From Planctomycetes bacterium syqfu (GTDB taxonomy: Bacteria; Planctomycetota; Phycisphaerae; Phycisphaerales; Phycisphaeraceae), in NCBI GenBank assembly GCA_020974905.1, contig CP087563.1, forward strand, positions 6,572,001-6,636,000: a stretch of 64,000 bases of DNA, in the 5' to 3' direction. Below the pieces are notes generated by a model, which ran no database searches, was not told where the DNA came from, and saw only the letters and a list, made by a program, of their open reading frames with translations. The translations under genes were made by a program, and so were the position numbers. Below are positions 47,128-56,005 of this stretch, one piece after another (the stretch's first letter is position 1; each line of letters starts with the position of its first letter).

Positions 47128-48423
47128 TCAGTTGATGGGCTCAAGTGACACCGAAAGTGGCGAGATCACAACGGTTTTGTTGCCTTGACCCTCAGGCAGA
47201 TCAGGCACGTAAACACTCGTGTAAGCCACCTGCCCGTCGGGCAATGTCGCAGAAAGGTCGTACAGTCCCGCAAACACACGTGTCATCACGCTGCCTCGTG
47301 CATCGGTTTTCAATTCGCCGCGTGATATCCACGTCTCAGCAAACATCTCATCGACCACGCTACCGGCACGGGTCATCTGCCCCCGGGCATCCGTCAGTGG
47401 CAATCTCGCAGGGGAGGTCACCTCATCCACACTCGGTAAAGCAAGGTAGAGCCCTTTTACCGCCGGATGCGAATAAAGCATGATCAAGGCGGTCCGCACT
47501 GTCCCCAATGAGCAGTCCGAAGCAAAACTCAGATTCGTGACCATGATCGGCACGTTCAGACTGGCTAACCAATCCAGGCCGCTTTGGAGTTTATGTGGAT
47601 CGACATCTGCAGGAATATGTACACCAATCGACCACTGTTCCACGGGGACGAACGCATTTTTCAATTCGCTCATCCGGGCGACCGCCTGCTTCACATGCAT
47701 GGGATTCAGCACATCATCCATCTGCACTGCCATGGGAACCTGCGGGCAGACGGCAGTGGCCTGTTCATACATCCGGCGGAGCATTACCGTACTTAACTGC
47801 TGCTCAATGAAGTGATGTCCCAATGCATGCCCGTAGAGATCAACCGCGCTGACGCGGGTGCCGAACTGGTTGAGAATCTGGCGTTGATGCAGTTCCAGTG
47901 ATGCCATCAGGTCCCGGCGTCCGAGGATGGAAACCCATTCGGTCTGGTGATTGGGATTGGCGGAGAACACGCTGCCATAGCGGACGCGCATGCCCAGTTC
48001 ATTGGCCCAGTTCAACCAATACTTGATCCGGCCCGTATCGCCCAGGCCCATCTCCGGTTCGAGATGATCCCAGCGGCCGATGTCCCCGAGATTCACACTG
48101 TTAAACACACGGAACAATGGGGCGGAGAGATTCTGTCCCGCCAGAATATCCAAGGGCAATTGGTCTGGGCTGACGGTCATTCCCAACGGCATGGCATGAC
48201 GACGCTGGGTGATCTTGACGTTGATTCGCGGAAGTGGCGTTTGGCCTTGATCCAGCACAATGACCTTCAGATTCTCACGCCGTATCTGATCGATCCGGCT
48301 GTGCGCTTCACGCTCCCATGCGGGCATGGATTGAGCTTTGACTGAATGTGAAGTCAGGATAAGTAACATCATCGCACACAAGAGCATTGCCACGTTGCAA
48401 GGCAACAGGAATGCAATCGGCAT
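47128..48423 (-). CDS. Exported GH10-like protein lacking both catalytic glutamates
   Basis: 431 residues from ATG 48423; the frame upstream runs into a palindromic repeat and is not likely coding. A signal peptide ends near HSVKAQ. REAHSRIDQIRRENLKVIVLD...RRHAMPLGMTV is the N-terminal domain of planctomycete-type GH10 enzymes, followed by a barrel. Where GH10 has WDVVNE (acid/base) this protein has AVDLYGH with His199; where GH10 has TELD (nucleophile) it has TNLS with Asn297. Xylanase activity is therefore unlikely. It may bind glycans instead. The family call rests on fold motifs. Confidence 0.7.
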   Translation of the reverse strand: MPIAFLLPCNVAMLLCAMMLLILTSHSVKAQSMPAWEREAHSRIDQIRRENLKVIVLDQGQTPLPRINVKITQRRHAMPLGMTVSPDQLPLDILAGQNLSAPLFRVFNSVNLGDIGRWDHLEPEMGLGDTGRIKYWLNWANELGMRVRYGSVFSANPNHQTEWVSILGRRDLMASLELHQRQILNQFGTRVSAVDLYGHALGHHFIEQQLSTVMLRRMYEQATAVCPQVPMAVQMDDVLNPMHVKQAVARMSELKNAFVPVEQWSIGVHIPADVDPHKLQSGLDWLASLNVPIMVTNLSFASDCSLGTVRTALIMLYSHPAVKGLYLALPSVDEVTSPARLPLTDARGQMTRAGSVVDEMFAETWISRGELKTDARGSVMTRVFAGLYDLSATLPDGQVAYTSVYVPDLPEGQGNKTVVISPLSVSLEPIN

Positions 48424-48450
48424 GGTGACTCGCCAATTGGCACTCTGATT

Positions 48451-48535
48451 CGTCATTCCCGCGCAGGCGGGAATCCAGTGGCATGCAGTTGACGCTAGCA
48501 GGTTCCACTGGACTCCCGCCTTCGCGGGAGTGACG
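48451..48535. repeat. Dimeric palindromic repeat, copy 3 of 3
   Basis: Two palindromes, CATTCCCGCGCAGGCGGGAA and GACTCCCGCCTTCGCGGGAG, joined by CATGCAGTTGACGCTAGCAGG. Same linker as copies 1 and 2. It lies 28 nt before the GH10-like start. Confidence 0.85.
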
Positions 48536-48611
48536 GATGGTGGATAGTGTTGATGCAAGCACTGCACTTTTGGCATGAAATTGTGTTGAAATGTCAGGTG
48601 TCTGTCGCGTC

Positions 48612-50027
48612 TCAATTCAAAAATTCCAATGCGGCTTCAATGCGCTCTACTGCGACATATCGACCGGATCGGGACTTTTTCTTTGCAACTTTGGGACCAA
48701 TAATGTGAGAAAAGCCGAGTTTTTCTGCTTCGGAGAGTCTTTGATCAAGGTGCTGGACGTGCCTGATCTCCCCGCCGAGACCCACTTCACCGATGACACA
48801 GACGTTGCCATCGGAGATACCCACCTGCCGATTCTGGAAGGCTCCGGCAATGGCCATGGCGATGGCTAAGTCTGCTGCGGGTTCTGCGACTTTCAGGCCA
48901 CCGACCACGCTGGCAAAGATATCCTGGTCGGCTAATCGCAATCCGCCACGCTTCTCCAACACCGCGATGAGCATCGCCAAACGGGATGAATCAAGCCCGC
49001 TGGACTTGCGTTTGGCCGACCCCAGAAAACCAGTTGCAGTCAGCGCTTGAATCTCCACCATCAGACACCGTGAGCCTTGCAACACAGGGCAGACCACGCT
49101 CCCCGCCTGGGGCTTGTACTCGGCAGCGAGTAGTCCGGTACCGTCAGCGACTTCGACAAGGCCTTCTTCGCGCATCTCAAACAAGCCGACTTCAAGCGTG
49201 GTGCCGAAGCGGTTTTTAATGCCACGGATAATGCGGTGCGAGTGATAGCGATCACCTTCGAAATACAGCACGGTGTCGACCATGTGTTCAAGCAGTCGCG
49301 GGCCAGCAAGTTTACCTTCCTTGGTGACATGGCCAACGAGAACGACACAACACCCCTGAGCCTTGGCAAGGTACACCAGTTCCAGGCAGCATGTCCGAAG
49401 CTGACTGATGGAACCCGGTGCCGCTGCAAGGTCGGATTTGTAGATCATCTGGACCGAGTCAATGATCACCACCGCGGGTTGGGTTTTACGGATTTGCTCT
49501 GCGATACGCGCCAGGTTGGTGTCCGCCAGAATCAGCAGGTGGTCGGCTTTTTTGCTGTCCACACCCAGACGTTCAGCACGCATCCGAAGCTGTTGGGCAG
49601 ATTCTTCACTGGTGACGTAAAGCACGGTTTGGCCGCTGCGATTAAGCTTGTCTGCTGCCTGTAATAACAATGTCGATTTACCGATTCCCGGGTCACCGCC
49701 AAGCAGGATCGCACAACCGGGAACCAGACCCCCGGGCAGTGATTTGCCTTCGATATCCCGGCCACCCAGCACGCGATCCAGTTCACCGATGCCCGTGGGG
49801 ATGCGCGCGATCGGGGCGCGGTCAGCATCCTGTTTCACAATTTCCGACAGTGGCAGGGCAGCCGTACTCACCGGGCTCTGACTTTGTGCGGTGCCACGGT
49901 GCGTGTCCTTGGAATGGACGATTTCTTCCAGCGAGTTCCACGCACCACAATCAGGGCATTTACCTAACCACTTGGGATGCATCGAACCACAGGAACTGCA
50001 GACGAATTGTTTGGTTGCTTTGGCCAT
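48612..50027 (-). CDS. radA: DNA repair protein RadA
   Basis: 471 residues. N-terminal C4 zinc finger CSSCGSMHPKWLGKCPDCG, RecA-like ATPase with Walker A GGDPGIGKSTLL and Walker B VVIIDSVQ, the RadA-specific KNRFG motif (IKNRFGTTLEVG), and a C-terminal Lon-protease-like domain (FASVVGGLKVAEPAADLAIAMA). RadA is a DnaB-like helicase that promotes branch migration during recombination. A nested palindromic repeat separates it from moaB upstream. Confidence 0.97.
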   Translation of the reverse strand: MAKATKQFVCSSCGSMHPKWLGKCPDCGAWNSLEEIVHSKDTHRGTAQSQSPVSTAALPLSEIVKQDADRAPIARIPTGIGELDRVLGGRDIEGKSLPGGLVPGCAILLGGDPGIGKSTLLLQAADKLNRSGQTVLYVTSEESAQQLRMRAERLGVDSKKADHLLILADTNLARIAEQIRKTQPAVVIIDSVQMIYKSDLAAAPGSISQLRTCCLELVYLAKAQGCCVVLVGHVTKEGKLAGPRLLEHMVDTVLYFEGDRYHSHRIIRGIKNRFGTTLEVGLFEMREEGLVEVADGTGLLAAEYKPQAGSVVCPVLQGSRCLMVEIQALTATGFLGSAKRKSSGLDSSRLAMLIAVLEKRGGLRLADQDIFASVVGGLKVAEPAADLAIAMAIAGAFQNRQVGISDGNVCVIGEVGLGGEIRHVQHLDQRLSEAEKLGFSHIIGPKVAKKKSRSGRYVAVERIEAALEFLN

Positions 50028-50060
50028 AGGCTTGTTTTGAGTCTCTCGTTTTAAGGCAGT

Positions 50061-50267
50061 TTAACCACAGATAAACACAGATGCACACAGATCAAAGCAG
50101 AAAGACATTGCCTCACGCCCGCTTCGCTCAAGACGCCAAGACGCGAAGTTTTTAAGACAAGATTTAATGGCTTTGTCTCTGTCTTGGCGTCTTGAGCGAA
50201 GCGGGCGTGAGTTTGTATTAAATTCAATGTCTTGAATCTGTGTTCATCTGTGTGTATCTGTGGCTAA
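50061..50267. repeat. Nested inverted repeat, ACAGAT family copy 2
   Basis: Outer arms: TTAACCACAGATAAACACAG (50061 on) and CATCTGTGTGTATCTGTGG (to 50267). Inside, 50112-50142 and 50181-50211 are perfectly complementary over 31 bp (CTCACGCCCGCTTCGCTCAA start). The outer arms match the copy at 37553-37717; the inner palindrome does not. Confidence 0.9.
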
Positions 50268-50294
50268 ATGGGTTCGGAACGTTGTGCTTAGACA

Positions 50295-50801
50295 TTACCG
50301 TTTACGTTCCCACACCAGGTGACTCAACTCGGGCACGATGAGTTTCTGCATGGCCAGGTTCACCGCGTTTTTCGAGCCAGGCATCGTGAAGATGAACGTG
50401 TCCCCAGCCAGACCTGCCATCGCTCGGCTGAGCATTGCAGCGGATTTGACCTGCTGGTAACTGAGCACCCGAAAGAGTTCGCCAAAGCCCGGCAAGGGTT
50501 TGGTGATCATCCTACGGACCACTTCAATCGTGCTGTCACGTCGGGCGATCCCCGTGCCCCCTGTGGTCAGAATCACCTGCACTTCGTCGTCTTCGATCCA
50601 GTTATGCAGTGTCGAACCGATATGCGTCACCTCATCGCGAACCAAAGCCCGGTCGACGATGTGATGCCCGGCTTCTTCCACGAGTTTGGCAATCAGATGG
50701 CCACTGCTGTCCGTATCCAGTGTGCGGGTGTCACTGATGGTCAAGATCGCGCAATTTGCTTTGACTTCTTTTGCCATATCACGGTGTTCTGTCGTCGACA
50801 T
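50295..50801 (-). CDS. moaB: Molybdopterin adenylyltransferase/MoaB-type protein
   Basis: 168 residues from ATG 50801 (ATG 50777 also possible). AILTISDTRTLDTDSSG opens the MoCF-BD fold; LTTGGTGIARRDSTIEVVRRM is the molybdopterin-binding signature, and FTMPGSKNAVNLAM the C-terminal loop. MoaB/MogA proteins adenylate molybdopterin before metal insertion. No other moco gene is nearby. Confidence 0.92.
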   Translation of the reverse strand: MSTTEHRDMAKEVKANCAILTISDTRTLDTDSSGHLIAKLVEEAGHHIVDRALVRDEVTHIGSTLHNWIEDDEVQVILTTGGTGIARRDSTIEVVRRMITKPLPGFGELFRVLSYQQVKSAAMLSRAMAGLAGDTFIFTMPGSKNAVNLAMQKLIVPELSHLVWERKR

Positions 50802-50972
50802 CTTGTTATACTCGCTCTCTACGCCCACACTTGAGTAAAATCACTCCGATGTTGGGCAGATATTCGGGGCATCCAGCCGGACTTTGACTGCATGACATGC
50901 AACCTTAAAGTCGGGTTCGGAGTACCGATATGCTACCGCAATCCACACGCCATCGGGAATTGAGTTGTTCGC

Positions 50973-52829
50973 ATGGGAAATCCGACGTTCACGCCATTAC
51001 CGTATCTCCGCAGCCAGACACATGGGTTGGCTTTACTTCTGTTTGCTTTTTGCATCAGCTTGACCAGCGGTTGTGCCAACTCGTCCATGGGGGTCATCGA
51101 CAAACAAACCAGTGAACTCATCCGTCAACACTGGACTCAAAGCATGGGGCATGAAGCTTCCGAGCAGATGTATGGCAAGCCCATCAGTGATGCCCCTGAT
51201 GACGAAGGGCGTGACATCAACAAAACGAAACTCCAAACCACCAACCCGCAGGTTAACCAACTCCCTGCCCGGACGCGCACAACATCCGATCCCGATGAAC
51301 TGGGCAAACTCTTCAGCGATGACATGACCAATGCCGTGCAAATGGACTTACAGGAATTGCTGGCATACGCCATCGCCAACTCCCGTCAGTATCGCTTCCA
51401 GAAGGAATCACTGTATATCGAAGCCTTGAACCTGCTCATGGAAGAACATCTCTGGGGGCCTCGCTTTTTTGCTGAAGTGGATGCCAGCATCTCCGGCACG
51501 CCTGAGTCCGGCGACTACGATCAGGCGTTGGATATCGTGACATCCTTCGGAGTGACGCATCGTCTTCCCAATGGGGGGAGTGTCTCAGCAACCGCGTTGG
51601 TCAACTTCGTGAATCTGCTCCATGATGCCTCCAGTGGTTCGGGTGAAGGACAGGATGCTGCCATAAAACTCGAAGCATCTGTTCCGCTGCTACGTGGCGC
51701 GGGGCCGGTCGCACGTGAAAGTCTGATTCAGGCCAAGCGTGATCTGATCTATGCTGCCCGGAACTTTGAACGGTATCGCCGTGAATTTCTGATTTCCATT
51801 TCAACACGGTATTACGACCTGATCCGACGGCAGGCAGAAATTCACAACCGCAAACGCCAACTCAAATCACTGGAATGGCTCAACGATCAGATGGAAGCGT
51901 TGGCCAAGGCTGGGCGTCAACCCAACTTCGAAATCCAGCGATCCGAACAGCAGGTGCTCTTTGCCCGCAACTCGCTGATCAACAGCCAGGAATCCTACGA
52001 CTCGGCTTTGGACAGTCTCAAATTACAAATCGGCATGACCATGAATCAGTCACTGGTGCTCAAGCCGATCGAGTTGCAGATTCCCGAACCGTTCCTTGAA
52101 CCGGAAAAAGCGATCACCACCGCTTGGGATTATCGCCTGGACCTGCAGACCAGTCGGGATCAGGTGGACGATGCCAGCCGTGGGGTGCGCAATGCCCGCA
52201 ATGATTTGCTGCCGGATCTGGATGTCAATGCCTCGTTGACCCTCAATACCGATTCAAACAAGACCAACGCTGGTGCGGACTTTGAAGCTGGCGATAGCGA
52301 CTATTCACTGGGACTTTCCTACGGTGCGCCATTGGATCGTCGTCGTGAACAGTTGGCCTTACGCAAATCAGTGATCACGCGCGAACGTGCCTGGCGTGAC
52401 TACACGCAAAGTCGTGATGAAGTCGCCTTGCAGGTTCGCTCCTCGATTCGTCAAATTCAACAGTCGCGTTTTTCACTGGCATTGCAGCAACGCAATATTG
52501 AAGTCTCTGCCAAGCGTGTGCGCAACGTCGTGCTGCGTTTGCGTGAGTTGGGTTCACGTGACTTTACTGAAGCGCAGGACGACTTACTTGAAGCTGAGAA
52601 CACGCGTGATTCAGCGTTGCGTGACTTGCGTGTGAGTATTCTCCAGTACCTGCTTAACACCGGGCAGATGCGTGTGGATAATCGGGGGCAGTGGGATGCG
52701 CCGGTGAATCTGGTGCCGATGGTTGACCCACAGGTACCACAGACGCCAGACAAGATGATCAAAGATATGAATCAAGCCCAGGAAGAACTCCTGAAGGAAG
52801 CCGATGAGTTACTCAAGAAAACCAACTGA
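50973..52829 (+). CDS. TolC-family outer membrane efflux lipoprotein
   Basis: 618 residues. Signal peptide with lipobox LTSGC (Cys34) marks an outer-membrane lipoprotein like OprM. Long coiled-coil stretches (IEALNLLMEEHL, RREFLISISTRYYDLIRRQAEIHNRK and the C-terminal VALQVRSSIRQIQQSR, LRLRELGSRDFTEAQDDLLEAENTR) are in the usual internal-repeat arrangement of TolC. It forms the exit duct of a tripartite exporter. The hlyD-type adaptor gene overlaps its end, so the two are translated together. Confidence 0.88.
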   Translation: MGNPTFTPLPYLRSQTHGLALLLFAFCISLTSGCANSSMGVIDKQTSELIRQHWTQSMGHEASEQMYGKPISDAPDDEGRDINKTKLQTTNPQVNQLPARTRTTSDPDELGKLFSDDMTNAVQMDLQELLAYAIANSRQYRFQKESLYIEALNLLMEEHLWGPRFFAEVDASISGTPESGDYDQALDIVTSFGVTHRLPNGGSVSATALVNFVNLLHDASSGSGEGQDAAIKLEASVPLLRGAGPVARESLIQAKRDLIYAARNFERYRREFLISISTRYYDLIRRQAEIHNRKRQLKSLEWLNDQMEALAKAGRQPNFEIQRSEQQVLFARNSLINSQESYDSALDSLKLQIGMTMNQSLVLKPIELQIPEPFLEPEKAITTAWDYRLDLQTSRDQVDDASRGVRNARNDLLPDLDVNASLTLNTDSNKTNAGADFEAGDSDYSLGLSYGAPLDRRREQLALRKSVITRERAWRDYTQSRDEVALQVRSSIRQIQQSRFSLALQQRNIEVSAKRVRNVVLRLRELGSRDFTEAQDDLLEAENTRDSALRDLRVSILQYLLNTGQMRVDNRGQWDAPVNLVPMVDPQVPQTPDKMIKDMNQAQEELLKEADELLKKTN

Positions 52830-54447
52830 ATTCGTGATGAACTCCAATGCCCGACGCGGTGGGGTGATGATCTGGCTGGTGCTGTTGATCATTCTGGCTG
52901 TTGTTGTCGGTGGTGGCTATGCAGCGTATCGCTCTTTTGCCAAACCGGCTGCCAGTTCACTTACCGCTCAGTCGCTTGCCACCCATCGTGTCACGCGTGG
53001 CAGCTTTGACATGCTCGTCATTGCCAACGGTGAAATCGAAGCCAAAAACAAGGTCGAAATCAAAAACGAAGTCGATGGTAACACCACCATTCTCGATGTT
53101 GTCCCCGAAGGGACGCAGGTCAAAAAGGGCGATGTCCTGATTCGTCTGGCAGATGACGACATTCGTGACAAGATTGAAAACGAAACACTCAGCGTTGAAC
53201 AAGCCCGTGCAGACAAACTCGCTGCCGAGCAGGATCATGCCATCCAACTCAACGAAGCTGACAGTGATCTTAAAGCCGCTGAACTCAAACTCGAGTTAGC
53301 CAAGTTGGATCTGGAAAAATGGTCGCTCGGTGATGATCCGAAAAAGACGCGTGAGCTTAACGTCGCGGTCCAGAAAGCCACACGTAATCTCCAGCGTGCC
53401 AAGGAAGAACTCGAAGCTTCCGAGCAGTTGTACAAGGAAGACTTCATCTCCCGCAGTGAACTTGAAGATGATCGTCTGGATGTGATTGAAGCCGAGTCTG
53501 CACTGAAGACCGCCATGCTTGATGTCGAGGTGTACAAGAAATACACACGTCCCAAGGAACAGAAAAAAGTCCAGTCGGATGTGGATGAAGCCGCTGCCGC
53601 ATTGGAGCGCACCAAGCGTCGCAATGAAAGCAAACTCGCCCAATCGCAAGCCAAGTTGCAAGGCAAGATTCGCACGCTTGCCATCCGTGAAGACCGCCTG
53701 GAAAAACTCCGGGAACAGTTGTCCTTCTGTGTGGTCAAGGCACCGCAGAACGGCATGGTGATTTATGCCACCACCGTCGGCGGTTGGCGTCGGCGTAATG
53801 ATCCGATTGTCCAGGGCAAGCAGGTTCGCAAGAATGAATCGCTGATTGTTCTGCCTGACACCAGCCAGATGGTTGCCTCCGTCAAGGTGCATGAATCATT
53901 GGTCGGCCAACTCAAGGCAAGGCAAAAGGCGATGGTCACCATCGATGCCACACCCGGCCAACCCATTCAAGGCGAAGTCTACGAAATCGGTGTGATGGCA
54001 ACCAACGGGGGTTGGATGAATCCCGACCTGCGTGAATACACCGTCAAGATCGATCTGCCCCCCAGTTCCGGCGAAGACCTCAAACCGGCCATGCGTTGTT
54101 CATCACGCATTCTCACCGGCCGCGTGGAGAATGTCCTTTTCGTCCCCATTCAATGCGTGGTCACCGTGGGCAAACAAAGCTATGTCTACGTGCGTGAAGG
54201 TGATAAATCCATCCGCCGCAAAGTCACCACCGGGCGCTCCAACGAAAGTATCGTTGCGATTCTCGACGGACTTGAAGAAGGCGATCGCGTGATGATGGTC
54301 CCACCCGCCCAAGTCGAACAGGCCGGTAAAGGCAAAGGCAAGCCCGGCAATGACACCGATGCCGAAGCTGCTACGGAAGCAGGTTCCAAACCGCAAGCCG
54401 CCGACAAGCCCAAACGCGAGATGCCCGCCAAGCAGGAATCTGAATAA
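52804..54447 (+). CDS. HlyD/MFP-family periplasmic adaptor
   Basis: 547 residues from ATG 52804, with GAAGGAAG just upstream inside the end of the TolC gene (26-nt overlap); ATG 52837 is the alternative. A membrane anchor (IWLVLLIILAVVVGGGYAAY), lipoyl half-motifs (VLDVVPEGTQVKKGDVLIRL and FCVVKAPQNGMVIYATTV), a coiled-coil hairpin of about 170 residues between them, and a beta-barrel (QPIQGEVYEIG). The C-terminal 45 residues are Lys/Pro-rich. It bridges an inner-membrane pump and the TolC-like duct. No pump gene follows: a terminator lies 50 nt downstream. Confidence 0.9.
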   Translation: MSYSRKPTEFVMNSNARRGGVMIWLVLLIILAVVVGGGYAAYRSFAKPAASSLTAQSLATHRVTRGSFDMLVIANGEIEAKNKVEIKNEVDGNTTILDVVPEGTQVKKGDVLIRLADDDIRDKIENETLSVEQARADKLAAEQDHAIQLNEADSDLKAAELKLELAKLDLEKWSLGDDPKKTRELNVAVQKATRNLQRAKEELEASEQLYKEDFISRSELEDDRLDVIEAESALKTAMLDVEVYKKYTRPKEQKKVQSDVDEAAAALERTKRRNESKLAQSQAKLQGKIRTLAIREDRLEKLREQLSFCVVKAPQNGMVIYATTVGGWRRRNDPIVQGKQVRKNESLIVLPDTSQMVASVKVHESLVGQLKARQKAMVTIDATPGQPIQGEVYEIGVMATNGGWMNPDLREYTVKIDLPPSSGEDLKPAMRCSSRILTGRVENVLFVPIQCVVTVGKQSYVYVREGDKSIRRKVTTGRSNESIVAILDGLEEGDRVMMVPPAQVEQAGKGKGKPGNDTDAEAATEAGSKPQAADKPKREMPAKQESE

Positions 54448-54496
54448 GCGAAATCGCGCATAAAAACACCCGTAAAAATACACATAAACATACCTG

Positions 54497-54524
54497 CACC
54501 GGATTCACATCCGGTGTTTTTTTG
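54497..54524. terminator. Terminator after the adaptor gene
   Basis: Stem CACCGGAT / ATCCGGTG, loop TCAC, then seven T. It separates convergent genes. Confidence 0.9.
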
Positions 54525-54557
54525 TTACTCAATTGTGTTACTTGTCACGCGTTCAGA

Positions 54558-55394
54558 TCAATCCAATGGCTTGTCATACTTGTACAAGTCGCCGGAGTCT
54601 TCGGCCATGTAGAGATCGCCGTTGATCAGGACGATGCCTTCCTGGTTACTGCCACGGACTTTGTTCCAGCGTTTGAGAATCTTGCCTTCGCGTGTCATGG
54701 CAAGGAGGATATTGGGTTTGTCCCACATGCCAAGCAGGCGATTGTTGTCTGCGTCCCAGGTCAATCCTGCCAGGTCTTTTTCCTTGGGCAGGGGGGTGAA
54801 CTTGTCGATGAAGATTGCCTTGGTTTCAGTGGGGCTGGACTTGATGGAAAGGCGGATGCGGTAGATGCTGCCGGTCTTCTGGTAGCCGACATAAAACAGG
54901 CCGCCTTCGGGGTCGGTAGCATCTGGGACAAACGCGATGGCTTCAATGCCTTCGTTCCCGGCATTGGGCATGATGCTGCCTAAGTCGAACTGTCGGGTGT
55001 ATTGCTTGGTGACGATGTTGTATTCGATGACGGTGTTGGGGCGCTCCGTGCCGATGTAGACAAAGTCGGTTGCCGGGTCTGCAATGGTGACGGCTTCAAA
55101 GTCGGTTTTGACATTGATGCGAAAGAAGGTGTTTTGAGCATCACTGCCATCGAGATTCATGGTGGTGGTATCACCATCATCTCCGACGATGACGAGTTTT
55201 TGAAGGCGTGGGTGCCAAGTCAGACCGCTGGGTTCAAAGCCTTCGCGCAGTTGGCCAAGGGGCTTTTGACGGGCAAGGTGTTGGGGCTTGGGTTTTTTGG
55301 GGAATCGCAAAACCGTCTCCTGGGCAAGCAGTGAAAACGAGCAAAGCGATGTTACCAGAATGCCAATGATCCATTGGGTGTTAGCAGTATTCAT
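54558..55394 (-). CDS. Exported SdiA-regulated/esterase-like-of-phytase beta-propeller
   Basis: 278 residues with a signal peptide ending SLLAQ. EPSGLTWHPRLQKLVIVGDDGD, DFEAVTIADPATDFVYIGTERPN, GIEAIAFVPDATDPEGGLFYVG and DLAGLTWDADNNRLLGMWD are successive propeller blades as in SdiA-regulated (YjiK-like) proteins. The reaction, if any, is unknown; acidic loops suggest calcium binding. It converges on the adaptor gene. Confidence 0.75.
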   Translation of the reverse strand: MNTANTQWIIGILVTSLCSFSLLAQETVLRFPKKPKPQHLARQKPLGQLREGFEPSGLTWHPRLQKLVIVGDDGDTTTMNLDGSDAQNTFFRINVKTDFEAVTIADPATDFVYIGTERPNTVIEYNIVTKQYTRQFDLGSIMPNAGNEGIEAIAFVPDATDPEGGLFYVGYQKTGSIYRIRLSIKSSPTETKAIFIDKFTPLPKEKDLAGLTWDADNNRLLGMWDKPNILLAMTREGKILKRWNKVRGSNQEGIVLINGDLYMAEDSGDLYKYDKPLD

Positions 55395-55465
55395 GCCAAC
55401 ATGCTGGCGAATTGAACGCTTGGAGACAAGTTTAAAAATTGGTTAGCAAAATGATCTTGCTGAGC

Positions 55466-55984
55466 TCATGCGTTCTGGGGACGAAACTTTTTCATGTATC
55501 GGCAACCATCACGAATATCCGAATCCTCCCAACCCAAGTGTCGGTAGAACCCGTAGGCGCGCAGCTTGGTGTCGATATCCGTGGTTAGCCACAGTTCATC
55601 AAAACCTTCGGACCACAGCCAGTTTTCAACAGCCAGAATCAACGCTTTACCCATGCCCCTATTCTCGTACTCCGGCAAGACCGCAAGTACCCACATCTCA
55701 CCGGACTTGCGATTACCCATCGCAAACCCAACGACATGGTTATCCATTTCACATAGCCAACCCTGATGCGTGGTAGCCAACATCGATGCAACGCTCTCAT
55801 GCGTGATACCCAGTTGGTTTAACGTCTCCATACTCAATGCATTTTCTCGTGTTGCAACGCGAACAATGAACAACGCAGGGATGTCCGATTTTTCAATGGG
55901 ACGTATGATCCAGTTTTCTGGCATGGCAAGGCTTTCGGTTTTATAAAATGACATGACACGTTGTTTGGCAGGATCAGCTATCAT
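55466..55984 (-). CDS. GNAT-family N-acetyltransferase
   Basis: Up to 172 residues; starts at 55984, 55954 or 55924 are all possible, and the GNAT fold begins at WIIRPIEKSDIPALF. WVLAVLPEYENRGMGKALI holds the acetyl-CoA motif A (usual RxxGxG/A, here NRGMGK). The substrate is unknown. The promoter region is shared with the divergent lipoprotein gene at 56006. Confidence 0.78.
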   Translation of the reverse strand: MIADPAKQRVMSFYKTESLAMPENWIIRPIEKSDIPALFIVRVATRENALSMETLNQLGITHESVASMLATTHQGWLCEMDNHVVGFAMGNRKSGEMWVLAVLPEYENRGMGKALILAVENWLWSEGFDELWLTTDIDTKLRAYGFYRHLGWEDSDIRDGCRYMKKFRPQNA

Positions 55985-56005
55985 ACCGTTATTGAAGGAG
56001 TGATC

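Noticed and set aside
48424-48615. N-terminal extension of the GH10-like protein
   Set aside because: The extra residues are a translation of the dimeric palindrome (IPACAGM-type peptide), and a signal peptide begins at 48423.
33043-50267. CRISPR array among the repeated ACAGAT or GGGAGTAG sequences
   Set aside because: Repeats are inverted and nested, without regular spacers, and no cas gene is present.
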